12,795 nucleotides of DNA from Syntrophaceae bacterium UBA2192 (GTDB lineage Bacteria > Desulfobacterota > Syntrophia > Syntrophales > UBA2192): assembly GCA_002327315.1 (NCBI GenBank), contig DCVI01000148.1, positions 1-12,795 of the forward strand. Direction: 5' to 3'. This document shows positions 1 to 8,845 of this stretch, in pieces; position 1 is the first letter of the stretch, and every line of letters starts with the position of its first letter. Both the position numbers and the translations under genes were made by a program. The notes beneath the pieces are model-generated. The model saw only the letters and a list, made by a program, of their open reading frames with translations, was not told the DNA's origin and did not search any database.

Positions 1-284
1 GTGTATCCCGGCTCGATGAAATAAGTGATTTCAGCAGCCCGTTGAAACTCCCGGAGCGGGTGATAGGGCCGCAGGAAGGCAAAGCCGACGACACGGTCTG
101 CGCTCTCCTCGTCCCGCACCGTGAAGGCAGGGTAGCCTTCCGTCAATGTAAGAAACTGGTCGAAGAGTCCATAGGGAACCTTCTTGTCCGGGTACGCCGC
201 GAAGCTGTTCTCGATGTAGTAATTAAACAGGTCGATCACGGCCTCGCGGTCGCCTTCCCCCATCTTCTCGAAGCGGATCTCCAT
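1..284 (-). CDS. GNAT-family N-acetyltransferase, 5' part only (runs off the left edge)
   Basis: An open frame of 94 codons starts at the ATG at 284-282 and is still open at base 1, so the C-terminal half is missing. The visible part has the typical start of a GNAT acetyltransferase of the phosphinothricin/amino-acid acetyltransferase type: an N-terminal strand (MEIRFEKMGEGDREAVIDLF), a helical stretch with NYYIENSFAAYP, a strand VVGFAFLRPY, and the opening of the next strand AEITYFIEPGY, which in this fold leads to the acetyl-CoA binding loop. The CoA pyrophosphate loop (RxxGxG/A) would lie outside the window. The family uses acetyl-CoA to acetylate a small molecule or protein amine; the substrate cannot be told. 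A clear Shine-Dalgarno is lacking; the purine-rich 9-bp repeat array ends 8 bases upstream of the start and may supply one. It is the last visible gene of the minus-strand run, separated from the DUF169 gene by 312 bases of repeats, so it may have its own promoter. Confidence 0.8.
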   Translation of the reverse strand, partial: MEIRFEKMGEGDREAVIDLFNYYIENSFAAYPDKKVPYGLFDQFLTLTEGYPAFTVRDEESADRVVGFAFLRPYHPLREFQRAAEITYFIEPGY

Positions 285-291
285 GGTGCTG

Positions 292-336
292 GTCTATTCC
301 GTCTATTCCGTCTATTCCGTCTGTTCTGTCTGTTCT
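292..336. repeat. 9-bp short tandem repeat array, 5 units
   Basis: Five consecutive 9-bp units: GTCTATTCC three times, then GTCTGTTCT twice. On the minus strand, the coding direction here, the unit reads GGAATAGAC/AGAACAGAC. The array ends 8 bases before the start codon of the GNAT gene and abuts the palindromic element that begins at 337. The same unit forms a second array at 5433-5477 in front of another gene. With 285-596 being the only gene-free stretch above 300 bases, this array, the composite element at 337-490 and the 8-bp array at 507-546 make up most of what it holds. Confidence 0.85.
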
Positions 337-490
337 GTCATTGCGAGAAGCGGAGCGACGAAGCAATCTCAAGAAATATCTCTGTCGTGGATCGCCACGC
401 CTCAGAACATCCACCCTCACCCCAACCCTCTCCCCTCAAGGGATAGGGAGATTATGGAAGGAATTTGCTAGAGGCTCGGCTCGCGATGAC
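337..490. repeat. Composite palindromic intergenic element with terminal inverted repeats
   Basis: The stretch is bounded by inverted 11-mers, GTCATTGCGAG at 337-347 and CTCGCGATGAC at 480-490, with one mismatch between the arms. The left end continues as GAAGCGGAGCGACGAAGCAA, a form I recognise as a common non-coding repeat of anaerobic Proteobacteria and other phyla whose normal copy is only about 70 bases long. Here the two ends are pushed apart by a second motif, CACCCTCACCCCAACCCTCT and a following AAGGGATAGGGAGA (412-453), itself a widespread repeat type. No transposase is present. A nested insertion, one repeat family inside another, is the simplest reading. It may be transcribed as a structured RNA tail; I see no open frame of note in it. 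Confidence 0.7.
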
Positions 491-506
491 CATCTTTCTT
501 ATGTCT

Positions 507-546
507 TCACTCAGACACTTAGACACTAATACACTCAGACACTATT
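507..546. repeat. 8-bp short tandem repeat array, 5 units
   Basis: Five imperfect 8-bp units in a row: TCACTCAG, ACACTTAG, ACACTAAT, ACACTCAG, ACACTATT. It lies 3' of the DUF169 gene, whose stop codon is at 599-597. The unit differs from those in the other spacers. Confidence 0.75.
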
Positions 547-596
547 TTTCGTTCCTGCACCCTTGTCCCTGGTCCCTCATTCTCTCCCACCGGTCA

Positions 597-1385
597 CTAA
601 AAGAGTCCCAGCTCTTTCCCCAGCGCCTTGAACGCCGGCGGGAACTCAGGCTGGAAATTGAGGAAGAACGTCACGGGGTAGCCTGCGCCGACTTTCTTGC
701 CAGCCTCCTGCAGGCCCGTCAAGAGCTGCGGAATGCCCTTGGCCGGCAGCGAAAAGACCATTTCGTCGTCCTGCGTGAGGGAAAAAACCCGGTCACCCAT
801 GCCGGGGACGGCGACGCGCGGCTTCTGCTCCTTGAACGGTGCGATCAGGTATTCGGCGCATTCGATCTTCCCGCCGAAGTTCCCGACAATCCGTTCCCCG
901 TCCTGGTAGCTCCAGGCCTGGACGAACCGCATGATTTGTGCGGGGTTCCCGTAGAGCACAACGATGTCCGGATCGAAGGTCGCCCTGGCCAGCGGAGCGA
1001 TGAGCAGGGCTGCATATTGGTCCTTGCCGAGACGGCAGATCGACATGCCTTCCCTCGTCCCCGTTTCCTCTGTCCTCGCATAAGCCCCCCCGCAGAAAAG
1101 CTTGCCGATGGCGGCCGCCGTGTCATCGGCATTGGTGAACCCGAAGGCGATGCCGGCAGGCACACAGATGAGGTCTTCCTTCGCTAGCCCCACCGTCCAG
1201 CCATAGAGCCGGGCCATCGACACAGCCTGGCAGACGGCGACGCGTTTGCCGAGCGCAACCGATGGCTGGCGGGTCTTTTCCGGGAAGGCCTTGTCCTTCA
1301 GGAACTTCACGGCCAGGGGCAAGGTTCTGAGCCTGACGTTGTTTCGCATAAACTCCGCCGCTTCCGCATAATTCTGTCCTGCCAT
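597..1385 (-). CDS. DUF169 family protein
   Basis: The 262-residue protein matches the DUF169 family (PF02596) in length and pattern: an N-terminal helix with RTLPLAVKFL, the block RVAVCQAVSMARLYGWTVGL (about residues 48-67), a conserved acidic/aromatic stretch GIAFGFTNADD, LYGNPAQIMRFVQAW in the middle, and MGDRVFSLTQDDEMVFSLP near residue 200. The family is widespread in anaerobes and archaea and has no agreed reaction; the conserved cysteines (VCQ, ICVP, IEC) hint at metal or cluster binding, which is only an inference. No signal peptide or membrane segment is seen, so it should be cytoplasmic. The ATG at 1385-1383 is well supported by AAGGAGGAGG at 1391-1400. It lies downstream of the thiolase on the same strand across a 272-base repeat-rich spacer, so cotranscription with the beta-oxidation genes is possible but unproven. 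Confidence 0.88.
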   Translation of the reverse strand: MAGQNYAEAAEFMRNNVRLRTLPLAVKFLKDKAFPEKTRQPSVALGKRVAVCQAVSMARLYGWTVGLAKEDLICVPAGIAFGFTNADDTAAAIGKLFCGGAYARTEETGTREGMSICRLGKDQYAALLIAPLARATFDPDIVVLYGNPAQIMRFVQAWSYQDGERIVGNFGGKIECAEYLIAPFKEQKPRVAVPGMGDRVFSLTQDDEMVFSLPAKGIPQLLTGLQEAGKKVGAGYPVTFFLNFQPEFPPAFKALGKELGLF

Positions 1386-1510
1386 CGCTCCCTCCTCCTT
1401 CGGTCTTGGGAATTGGATACTGGGAAATGGGCATCAACATGGAATCGAGCCGACAGCTTTCTGTGTATAACGCCTTTTTTGCCTGGCTGAAAGCAAAATT
1501 TGAAAAAGAA

Positions 1511-1553
1511 AATCCCCCTCGATCCCCCTTTACGAAAGGGGGAAGGAGGGGGA
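1511..1553. repeat. C/G-rich palindromic repeat, copy 1
   Basis: Core hairpin CCCCCTTT-ACG-AAAGGGGG at 1524-1542, flanked by outer CCCCCTC and GGAGGGGG arms that extend the stem. Two further copies lie at 5481-5563. There is no T-run on either side that would make it a classical terminator. The element belongs to a broadly distributed class of intergenic palindromes; whether it moves or acts in RNA is unknown. The rest of the 1386-1657 spacer holds the 7-bp arrays listed separately and nothing else I can identify. Confidence 0.75.
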
Positions 1554-1568
1554 CGACTCTTTCAGAAG

Positions 1569-1596
1569 CGAGGTACGAGGTTTGAGGTTCCAGGCG
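1569..1596. repeat. 7-bp short tandem repeat array, about 4 units
   Basis: Imperfect 7-bp units CGAGGTA, CGAGGTT, TGAGGTT, CCAGGCG follow each other without gaps. The last unit is degenerate, so the array may end at 1589. It is the first of two heptamer arrays in this spacer. Confidence 0.55.
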
Positions 1597-1622
1597 GCAT
1601 GAAGAGTTTCTCTTTCTTTTCG

Positions 1623-1657
1623 CCTACACCCTATCCCCTACACCCTACACCCTGCCT
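1623..1657. repeat. 7-bp short tandem repeat array, 5 units
   Basis: Five 7-bp units CCTACAC, CCTATCC, CCTACAC, CCTACAC, CCTGCCT run directly up to the stop codon of the thiolase gene, which ends at 1658. On the minus strand it therefore begins the 3' untranslated part of the thiolase message. Confidence 0.75.
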
Positions 1658-2845
1658 TTAAAGCATTTCATAAATCCCCGCCGCGCCCATGCCGCCACCG
1701 ATGCACATGGAGACCAGGCAGCGCTTGGCCTTGCGGCGCTTGGCCTCGTGGAGGATCTGCGCCGTGAGCTTGGCTCCCGTGGCCCCCAGGGGGTGGCCCA
1801 GGGCAATGGCGCCGCCGTTGGGGTTGATGTCGCCCTTCCAGTAGCGCTCCTCAATGCCGATGGACCGGCACGAGGCAATGGCCTGGGCGGCGAAGGCCTC
1901 GTTGATCTCGAAGAGATCGATGTCTTCGGGCTTGAGGCCGGCCAGCTTCAGGGCCTTCGGGATCGCCACGGCCGGGCCGATGCCCATCTCCTCGGGCGCG
2001 CAGCCTGCCACGGCGAAGACCGTCATCTTGGCCAGGGGCTTGAGGCCCAGGGCCTTGGCCTTCTCCGCCGTCATGAGCAGGGCGAAGGCGGCCCCGTCGG
2101 TCATCTGCGAGGAGTTACCCGCCGTCACGGACCCGCCCGCCTTGAAAGCGGGCTTGAGCTTCCCGAGGTCTGCAACCGTTGTCGGCCAGCGCACGCCGTC
2201 GTCCGTGTCGAAGACGACGGCCTCGCGGATGCGTTTTCCGCTTGCATCCTTCTTGTATTTCCAGGCCTGGATGGGGACGATCTCTTCCTTGAACTTGCCG
2301 GTCTTGATCGCCTCGGTGGCCCTGCGGTTGCTCTCCACGCCCATCTTGTCCTGGTCCTCGCGGGAAACGTTGTACTTGGCGGCGACGTTTTCCGCCGTGA
2401 TGCCCATGGACACGTAGGTGTTGGGCCTGTTGCCCCAGTCGGGGTCAGGGCGGAACTGGCTCCCGCCCATGGGGATGTGGGACATGGTCTCGCAGCCACC
2501 GGCGATGATCACATCGGACCAGCCCGCCTGGATCTTGGCCGTCGCATCGGCGATGGCCTGCAGCCCCGAGGAGCAGAACCGGTTGATCGTCATCCCCGAG
2601 GCCTCGATGGGAAGACCGGCCCCCAGGGTGAGGACGCGTCCGAGGTTCATCCCCGTCTCGGCCTCCGGGAAGGCACAGCCGACGATGAGGTCATCGACGT
2701 CCTTGGGATCGAGCTGGGGAACTTTCGCCAGGAGCCCCTTGATCACCTGCAGGCCATACTCCTCGGCCCGGGTGGCGGCAAGCCCCCCTCTTCTATATCG
2801 CCCGCCAGCGCTCCTGACCGCTGCAACAATTACGGCTTCTTTCAT
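1658..2845 (-). CDS. fadA: Acetyl-CoA acyltransferase (3-ketoacyl-CoA thiolase)
   Basis: The protein of 395 residues is a full-length type II thiolase, which cleaves 3-ketoacyl-CoA with CoA to acetyl-CoA and a shortened acyl-CoA, the last step of beta-oxidation. The acyl-accepting cysteine is Cys91 in NRFCSSGLQAI, the C-terminal catalytic residues are His351 in GGAIALGHPLGATGA and Cys381 in SMCIGGGMGAAG, and the NEAFA loop is present in INEAFAAQA. No active-site residue is missing. The ATG at 2845 has GGGAGGAAGC at 2851-2860 at good distance. It follows the fadN-type gene by 144 bases on the same strand and matches the pairing seen in the B. subtilis fadNAE operon. A biosynthetic acetyl-CoA C-acetyltransferase role cannot be excluded from sequence, but the neighbours favour degradation. 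The symbol is given in the B. subtilis sense. Confidence 0.95.
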   Translation of the reverse strand: MKEAVIVAAVRSAGGRYRRGGLAATRAEEYGLQVIKGLLAKVPQLDPKDVDDLIVGCAFPEAETGMNLGRVLTLGAGLPIEASGMTINRFCSSGLQAIADATAKIQAGWSDVIIAGGCETMSHIPMGGSQFRPDPDWGNRPNTYVSMGITAENVAAKYNVSREDQDKMGVESNRRATEAIKTGKFKEEIVPIQAWKYKKDASGKRIREAVVFDTDDGVRWPTTVADLGKLKPAFKAGGSVTAGNSSQMTDGAAFALLMTAEKAKALGLKPLAKMTVFAVAGCAPEEMGIGPAVAIPKALKLAGLKPEDIDLFEINEAFAAQAIASCRSIGIEERYWKGDINPNGGAIALGHPLGATGAKLTAQILHEAKRRKAKRCLVSMCIGGGMGAAGIYEML

Positions 2846-2894
2846 GATATGCTTCCTCCCTTATTGAAAGAGACGGTTAAATTACTCCTTTAAG

Positions 2895-2988
2895 GTAAGA
2901 GGGTTCGAGGGTAAGAAGGTTGGAGAAGTGGGTGACCTCTGACTTCGGCTGACCCGAACTTCTCACCTTCTCAACTTCTCACCTTCTT
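2895..2988. repeat. Two opposed 8-bp tandem arrays filling the spacer between fadN and fadA
   Basis: The left part (2895-2926) has purine-rich 8-bp units GTAAGAGG, GTTCGAGG, GTAAGAAG, GTTGGAGA. The right part (2957-2988) has units AACTTCTC, ACCTTCTC, AACTTCTC, ACCTTCTT. The two parts are partly complementary (GAGAAG against CTTCTC), so the transcript between the two genes could fold back on itself. The right part ends one base before the stop codon of the fadN-type gene at 2990. Confidence 0.65.
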
Positions 2989-2989
2989 C

Positions 2990-5407
<2,418 letters not shown>

Positions 5408-5432
5408 ATCATCCTCCTGGAGTCGTTGTTTC

Positions 5433-5477
5433 GTCTGTTCGGTCTATTCCGTCTATCCGGTCTGTTCCGTCTGTTCC
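5433..5477. repeat. 9-bp short tandem repeat array, 5 units, same unit as at 292-336
   Basis: Units GTCTGTTCG, GTCTATTCC, GTCTATCCG, GTCTGTTCC, GTCTGTTCC. On the minus strand they read GGAAYAGAC. The array lies upstream of the fadN-type start codon, with the ribosome binding site of that gene between array and start. It is the only repeat unit seen twice in the window outside the palindromic family. Confidence 0.85.
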
Positions 5478-5480
5478 GTC

Positions 5481-5563
5481 CAAATCCCCCCTGCCCCCCT
5501 TTACGAAAGGGGGGGGATTATTTTTTTCATCCCCCTTTGCAAAAGGGGGAAAGAGGGGGATTT
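5481..5563. repeat. Two tandem copies of the C/G-rich palindromic repeat
   Basis: Copy 2 has the hairpin CCCCCCTTT-ACG-AAAGGGGGG at 5494-5514 with outer CCCCCC/GGGATT flanks. Copy 3 has CCCCCTTT-GCA-AAAGGGGG at 5531-5549 with an outer GAGGGGGATTT arm. A T-run (about 5521-5527) follows copy 2 on the plus strand, so that copy could act as a terminator for plus-strand RNA, but no plus-strand gene is present. On the minus strand, where the genes are, the hairpins lack a U-tract. Confidence 0.75.
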
Positions 5564-5588
5564 CACTGGTCACTGGCCACTGGTCACT
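5564..5588. repeat. 7-bp short tandem repeat, 3.5 units
   Basis: Units CACTGGT, CACTGGC, CACTGGT and a partial CACTT, immediately 3' of the stop codon region of the acyl-CoA dehydrogenase gene (gene end at 5593). On the minus strand it reads ACCAGTG repeated. Confidence 0.6.
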
Positions 5589-5592
5589 TCCC

Positions 5593-7461
5593 TTACACCG
5601 AGAAGCTCTCGTCGGCGATCTCGATGGGGGTGCGGTCGCCCGCCTTGATCCCCTCGGCCCTTCCCCGTACCGAAGTCAGGACGTTGACGGCAAAGAACTT
5701 GGCCGCCGCGATCTTGCCCTGGTAGAAGGCCACGTCGGGGTTGGCGTGGACCATCGCCCGCTGCTTGGCCTTGGAGCCTTTTGCGCCCGCCTCGGCGTAG
5801 ATGGCGTTTAGCTTCTTCTGGGCGATGCCGGCGGCCTCCATGAGCAGGTAGCCTACGGCCACGTCGCCGAAGAGGTTCAGGTAAGGCGTCGCGTAGAGGA
5901 TCGGGACGAGGAAACTCGCGCTCTTGCCGAGCTTGAAAAACTGGATCGTGAGATCCGTCAGGGCGTTCTTCGCCTCGGCAAGATAGTTGACGTAGGAGGA
6001 CAACTCCGGGATCTCCTCGCGCACGGTCGCGATGGCGGCATCCATTTCCTTGGCGATGGCCAGCAGGTGCATGCCCTTCTTGATGCCCAGCTTGCGGCCT
6101 ACCAGGTCGAGGGCCTGGATGCCGTTGGTGCCCTCGTAGATCTGGGTGATCTTGCAGTCCCGCATGTACTGCTCCACGGGGTACTCCGAACAGTAGCCGT
6201 ATCCGCCGTAGACATCGATGGCTACCGAGCAGACATCGAGGGCGCGGTTCGTCACGTAGGCCTTGCAGACGGGGATGAGCAGGTCGGCGCGGCTCGCCCA
6301 CTGCTGCCTTTCCTCCTTGCTTGCGGCCGCCTCCATCATGTCCTGGCAGAAGCTCGTGTAATAAAGAAGCGCCCGGCACCCCTCGACATGGGCCTTCATC
6401 CAGAGGAGCTGCCGCCGGATGTCGGCATGCCGGATGATGGGAACCTGCGGGGCTTCGGGGTTCTTGAACTCGAAGATCTCGGCGCCCTGGAGGCGCTGCT
6501 TGGCGTACTCAACGGCATGCTCGTAGGCCGCCGTGGCCGTCCCCAGGCCCTGGAGCCCTACCTCGATGCGCGCCTCGTTCATGAGGTTGAACATGATCTT
6601 CATGCCGTCGCGCTCCTTGCCCAGGAGCTCGCCCACGCACTTGCCCTCCTCGCCGAAGATCAGCATCGCCGTGGCGGATCCCTTGATGCCCATCTTGTGC
6701 TCGATTCCGCCCGTGGTGACATCGTTGTTGGGCCCGAGACTGCCGTCGGCCTTCACGCGGAACTTGGGCACGGCAAAGATCGAGATGCCCTTCGTCCCCG
6801 CGGGGTCGCCTTCGATTCGGGCGAGCACCGTGTGGATGTTGTTCGGCGTCAGATCATGATCGCCGCTGGAGATGAAGATCTTCGTGCCCTGGATGCTGTA
6901 GGTCCCGTCGGGAAGCCTTTTCGCCGTCGTCTTCAGGGAGCCCACGTCGCTGCCGGCGCCGGGCTCGGTGAGGCACATGGTGCCCCCCCACTCGCCGGTG
7001 TACATCCTTTCCATGTACTTCTTCTTCTGCTCCGGCGAGCCGTAGCGGTCGATGAGGCCGGCCGCGCCGTTGGTGAGCCCCGGGTACATGATGAGGGGGT
7101 AGTTGGCGGCCTGGAAGAACTCGTAGCAGGCCTGGGCGACGCTGTTGGGCATGCCCTGGCCGCCCGACTCGACACTTCGCATGCAGCACAGCCACCCGGC
7201 CTCGCAGAACTTCTTGTAGGCGTCGTGGAAGCAGGCCGGCACCTTGACCCTGCCCTTTTCGAGCTTGCACCCTTCCTTGTCGCCCTTGTCGTAGGTGGGC
7301 AGGAGGACCTCGACGGCCAGTTTCTCGGCCTCGTTGATCATCATGTCCACCGTTTCCTTGTTGTAATCGGCGTACTTCTCGGTCTCGAAGAGCTTTTCGA
7401 TCCCGATCTGCTCGTAGAGCAGAAACTTCTGATCCCGCGTGTTCACCAGCATGTTACCCAT
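5593..7461 (-). CDS. fadE: Acyl-CoA dehydrogenase, long (about 600-residue) class
   Basis: The enzyme is an FAD-dependent acyl-CoA dehydrogenase that makes the trans-2-enoyl-CoA in the first step of beta-oxidation and passes electrons to electron transfer flavoprotein. At 622 residues it belongs to the long class, like B. subtilis FadE, rather than the roughly 380-residue class; the extra part is a helical C-terminal domain after about residue 455. Visible landmarks are the FAD/substrate block LTEPGAGSD at 164-172, NEARIEVGLQGLG near 295-307 and the catalytic base Glu443 in QIYEGTNGIQ. No signal peptide or membrane segment is seen. The ATG at 7461 is preceded by GAGGGGAGA (7467-7475) at 5 bases. 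It follows the TetR gene by 85 bases on the same strand and precedes the fadN-type gene. No etfAB genes are in the window, so the electron acceptor must be encoded elsewhere. The symbol follows B. subtilis, not E. coli. Confidence 0.95.
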   Translation of the reverse strand: MGNMLVNTRDQKFLLYEQIGIEKLFETEKYADYNKETVDMMINEAEKLAVEVLLPTYDKGDKEGCKLEKGRVKVPACFHDAYKKFCEAGWLCCMRSVESGGQGMPNSVAQACYEFFQAANYPLIMYPGLTNGAAGLIDRYGSPEQKKKYMERMYTGEWGGTMCLTEPGAGSDVGSLKTTAKRLPDGTYSIQGTKIFISSGDHDLTPNNIHTVLARIEGDPAGTKGISIFAVPKFRVKADGSLGPNNDVTTGGIEHKMGIKGSATAMLIFGEEGKCVGELLGKERDGMKIMFNLMNEARIEVGLQGLGTATAAYEHAVEYAKQRLQGAEIFEFKNPEAPQVPIIRHADIRRQLLWMKAHVEGCRALLYYTSFCQDMMEAAASKEERQQWASRADLLIPVCKAYVTNRALDVCSVAIDVYGGYGYCSEYPVEQYMRDCKITQIYEGTNGIQALDLVGRKLGIKKGMHLLAIAKEMDAAIATVREEIPELSSYVNYLAEAKNALTDLTIQFFKLGKSASFLVPILYATPYLNLFGDVAVGYLLMEAAGIAQKKLNAIYAEAGAKGSKAKQRAMVHANPDVAFYQGKIAAAKFFAVNVLTSVRGRAEGIKAGDRTPIEIADESFSV

Positions 7462-7546
7462 ATGTGTCTCCCCTCTTTGATGGAGTTCCTGGCAGGCGGT
7501 TGAAAACCACCCCGGACGGGCGCCTTTTGACGGCCTGCACTATTTT

Positions 7547-8179
7547 TCAAACGGCCCTGAGCCCTTTTATAAATACCTCGAGACCTTCCCGGAGCTGGGT
7601 GCGGACCCGTTCTTCCCGCGTCTCCTCCCTGCCCGAAAAGATGTGCAGGGCAATGATCCCGTTGAGAAGTCCCCAAAGGGCGTTGCGGCAGACCCGGATG
7701 TTGAGATCCGGCGGGAATTCCCCGCGGTTCACGCCCATCTGCAGGATCTGCTCGATGATGATGACGGTCTGGTTGGTGGATTTGACGATATGGTCGTTGA
7801 TGTTGGGGGTGAAGTTGACGGGATTGTGCTGGAGCATGAAGTTCATGAAGATCCGGAACAGCTCCCTGTCGCTGAGAAAAAATGCCGCGTAGACATCGGC
7901 GTACTGACGGAGATTGTCGGAAGCGCTTTTCGACGTGTCCAGCAGGGTTTCCACCCGGTCGTGGAACTTGTCGATGTCCCGAAGCAGGATCTGGGCGTAG
8001 ATCTCCTCCTTGCTCTTGAAGTAGAGGTAGATCGCCCCTTTGCTCAACTCGGCGCGCCGGGCGATGGTGTCCACCGTGACGGACCGGAACCCCTTCTCGA
8101 AGAATTCCTTCCGAGCCGCCCGCAAGATGGCGCTGCGCCGCTGCTCCTTCTCCCTCTCTCTTCTGCGTTCGGAACCCAA
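7547..8179 (-). CDS. TetR/AcrR-family transcriptional regulator, probable fatty-acid-degradation repressor
   Basis: The N-terminal part is a standard TetR DNA-binding domain: ILRAARKEFFEKGFRSVTVD followed by the helix-turn-helix IARRAELSKGAIYLYFKSKE at about residues 39-58. The rest is the all-helical ligand domain, ending in EGLEVFIKGLRAV. The GAIYLYFKSKEEI form resembles fatty-acid-responsive members such as B. subtilis FadR; acyl-CoA as ligand is an inference. I chose the TTG at 8179-8177 (210 residues) because GGGGGAGAGG lies just upstream and because the helix expected at the N-terminus begins soon after; an in-frame ATG at 8227 would add 16 residues (MCVPGDRPGRTTGGEA) that look unlike the family and has no ribosome binding site. 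The gene heads the minus-strand beta-oxidation run and is divergent from the DRTGG/hnd genes. Palindromic sites in its promoter region suggest autoregulation. Confidence 0.9.
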   Translation of the reverse strand: MGSERRREREKEQRRSAILRAARKEFFEKGFRSVTVDTIARRAELSKGAIYLYFKSKEEIYAQILLRDIDKFHDRVETLLDTSKSASDNLRQYADVYAAFFLSDRELFRIFMNFMLQHNPVNFTPNINDHIVKSTNQTVIIIEQILQMGVNRGEFPPDLNIRVCRNALWGLLNGIIALHIFSGREETREERVRTQLREGLEVFIKGLRAV

Positions 8180-8226
8180 GGCCTCTCCCCCTGTCGTCCG
8201 CCCCGGCCGGTCACCGGGTACGCACA

Positions 8227-8258
8227 TGAATGATGGTCATTAACTGACCGATGGTCAT
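8227..8258. promoter_or_regulatory. Probable operator of the TetR regulator, two overlapping inverted repeats
   Basis: An imperfect palindrome TGAATGATGGTCATTAA (8227-8243) overlaps a second dyad formed by TGACC at 8245-8249 and GGTCA at 8253-8257; the arms GGTCA (8235-8239) and TGACC (8245-8249) are also inverted around TTAAC. GATGGTCAT occurs twice as a direct repeat 18 bp apart. The first palindrome resembles the B. subtilis FadR box as I remember it (TGAATGA arms), here with a 3-bp centre. Its place over the expected transcription start of the TetR gene fits autorepression. The binding protein is inferred. Confidence 0.55.
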
Positions 8259-8262
8259 CAAT

Positions 8263-8286
8263 ACACCTCCTCCCGGCCCCTGTCAA
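8263..8286 (-). promoter_or_regulatory. Candidate sigma-70 promoter of the TetR gene
   Basis: On the minus strand a perfect -35 box TTGACA (8286-8281) is followed after 17 bp by TATTGA (8268-8263), a poor -10 box. Transcription from it would start inside the operator-like palindromes. The 17-bp spacer contains GGAGGAGGTG, which can also be read as a ribosome binding site for a 15-codon leader frame; both readings cannot hold for the same transcript. Confidence 0.4.
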
Positions 8287-8317
8287 GGGGAAAATATGTA
8301 TTATTCTGTTCCCCTCC

Positions 8318-8337
8318 GCGCCTGCCCCCGCAGGCGC
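8318..8337. repeat. GC-rich perfect inverted repeat in the divergent promoter region
   Basis: Arms GCGCCTG and CAGGCGC (7 bp, perfect) surround the 6-base loop CCCCCG. No T-run follows on either strand, so it is not a typical terminator. It lies between the TetR promoter region and the start of the plus-strand operon and could insulate the two or be a protein site. Confidence 0.45.
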
Positions 8338-8370
8338 CACAAAGCCCGGAGAAGGCGGCAATCTTCCCTG

Positions 8371-8400
8371 TTGACTTCGATCGCATCCCTGTGTTACCAA
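8371..8400 (+). promoter_or_regulatory. Weak promoter candidate for the plus-strand operon
   Basis: TTGACT at 8371-8376 is a fair -35 box; at 17-18 bp spacing the sequence TTACCA/TACCAA (8394-8400) is a weak -10. A GGTCATTCC half-site resembling half of the TetR operator lies downstream at 8415-8423. No better sigma-70 pair was found between 8287 and 8460. Confidence 0.22.
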
Positions 8401-8477
8401 CCCTAAGATTTAGCGGTCATTCCATCGATTCTTGCTCACGTGCGAGGAGCCGGTTTTCAAGTCGAGAGGAGGACACT

Positions 8478-8843
8478 GTGACCCTGAAAGAGGTGCAAGA
8501 TATTCTGGAGGCCGAGGTCCTTGTCGGTCGCGACCAATTGCAAAAACCCGTGAGGACCGCCTTCGCCGCAGACCTCATGAGCGATGTGCTCGCCTTCGCC
8601 AAACCGGACAGCCTCCTGCTCACGGGACTCACGAACCCCCAGGTGGTGCGGACGGCCGATATCCTGGACATCACCGCCATTATCCTGGTGCGCGGGAAGA
8701 AGCCCTCGGAGGAGACCGTCAAGCTTGCCGAAGAGCTGAAGATCCCCATCCTGTCGACACGGTACATCCTGTTCGAAACGTCGGGCCGCCTGCACGCCAA
8801 GGGGATCACAGGGTGTATCGAGAAGGTCGGCGGTGAGATGTAG
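8478..8843 (+). CDS. DRTGG-domain protein, copy 1
   Basis: A 121-residue protein made up almost entirely of a DRTGG domain (PF07085), with the pattern AADLMSDVLAFAKPDSLLLTG, then TNPQVVRTADILDITAIILV and KIPILSTRYILFETSGRL. The domain is named from larger proteins such as CBS-domain pyrophosphatases and phosphotransacetylases, where it is thought to bind a small ligand or mediate contacts; its role alone is unknown. The GTG at 8478 is chosen because GAGAGGAGGAC (8464-8474) lies just upstream; an in-frame start at 8391 would add 29 residues unlike the family. It is the first gene of the plus-strand run and ends 2 bases before the ATPase gene, so translational coupling is likely. Such genes beside hydrogenase operons occur in Clostridia and Thermotogae, which suggests a regulatory role here. 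Confidence 0.88.
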   Translation: MTLKEVQDILEAEVLVGRDQLQKPVRTAFAADLMSDVLAFAKPDSLLLTGLTNPQVVRTADILDITAIILVRGKKPSEETVKLAEELKIPILSTRYILFETSGRLHAKGITGCIEKVGGEM

Positions 8844-8845
8844 AG

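Noticed and set aside
42..446. Plus-strand frame encoding repeated FRLFRLFRLF near its end
   Set aside because: It crosses the GNAT gene in antisense and the repeats come from the 9-bp array; no ribosome binding site or domain.
292..546. CRISPR array
   Set aside because: Repeat units are 8-9 bp with no unique spacers between them, so this is tandem repetition, not a CRISPR.
1748..2893. 381-codon open frame on the plus strand opposite the thiolase
   Set aside because: It is a Gly/Leu/Asp-rich mirror of the thiolase gene and has no recognisable motif.
5494..5527. Rho-independent terminator of a minus-strand gene
   Set aside because: The T-run lies on the plus strand side only; transcription of the genes here runs the other way and would meet no U-tract.
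6067..7503. 478-codon open frame on the plus strand opposite the acyl-CoA dehydrogenase
   Set aside because: Same antisense artefact: low-complexity composition and no domain, against a complete enzyme on the other strand.
7495..7511. Inverted repeat GGCGGTT-GAA-AACCACC between the TetR and acyl-CoA dehydrogenase genes as a terminator or operator
   Set aside because: One mismatch in a 7-bp stem, no U-tract and no likeness to the operator at 8227-8258; too weak to list as a feature.
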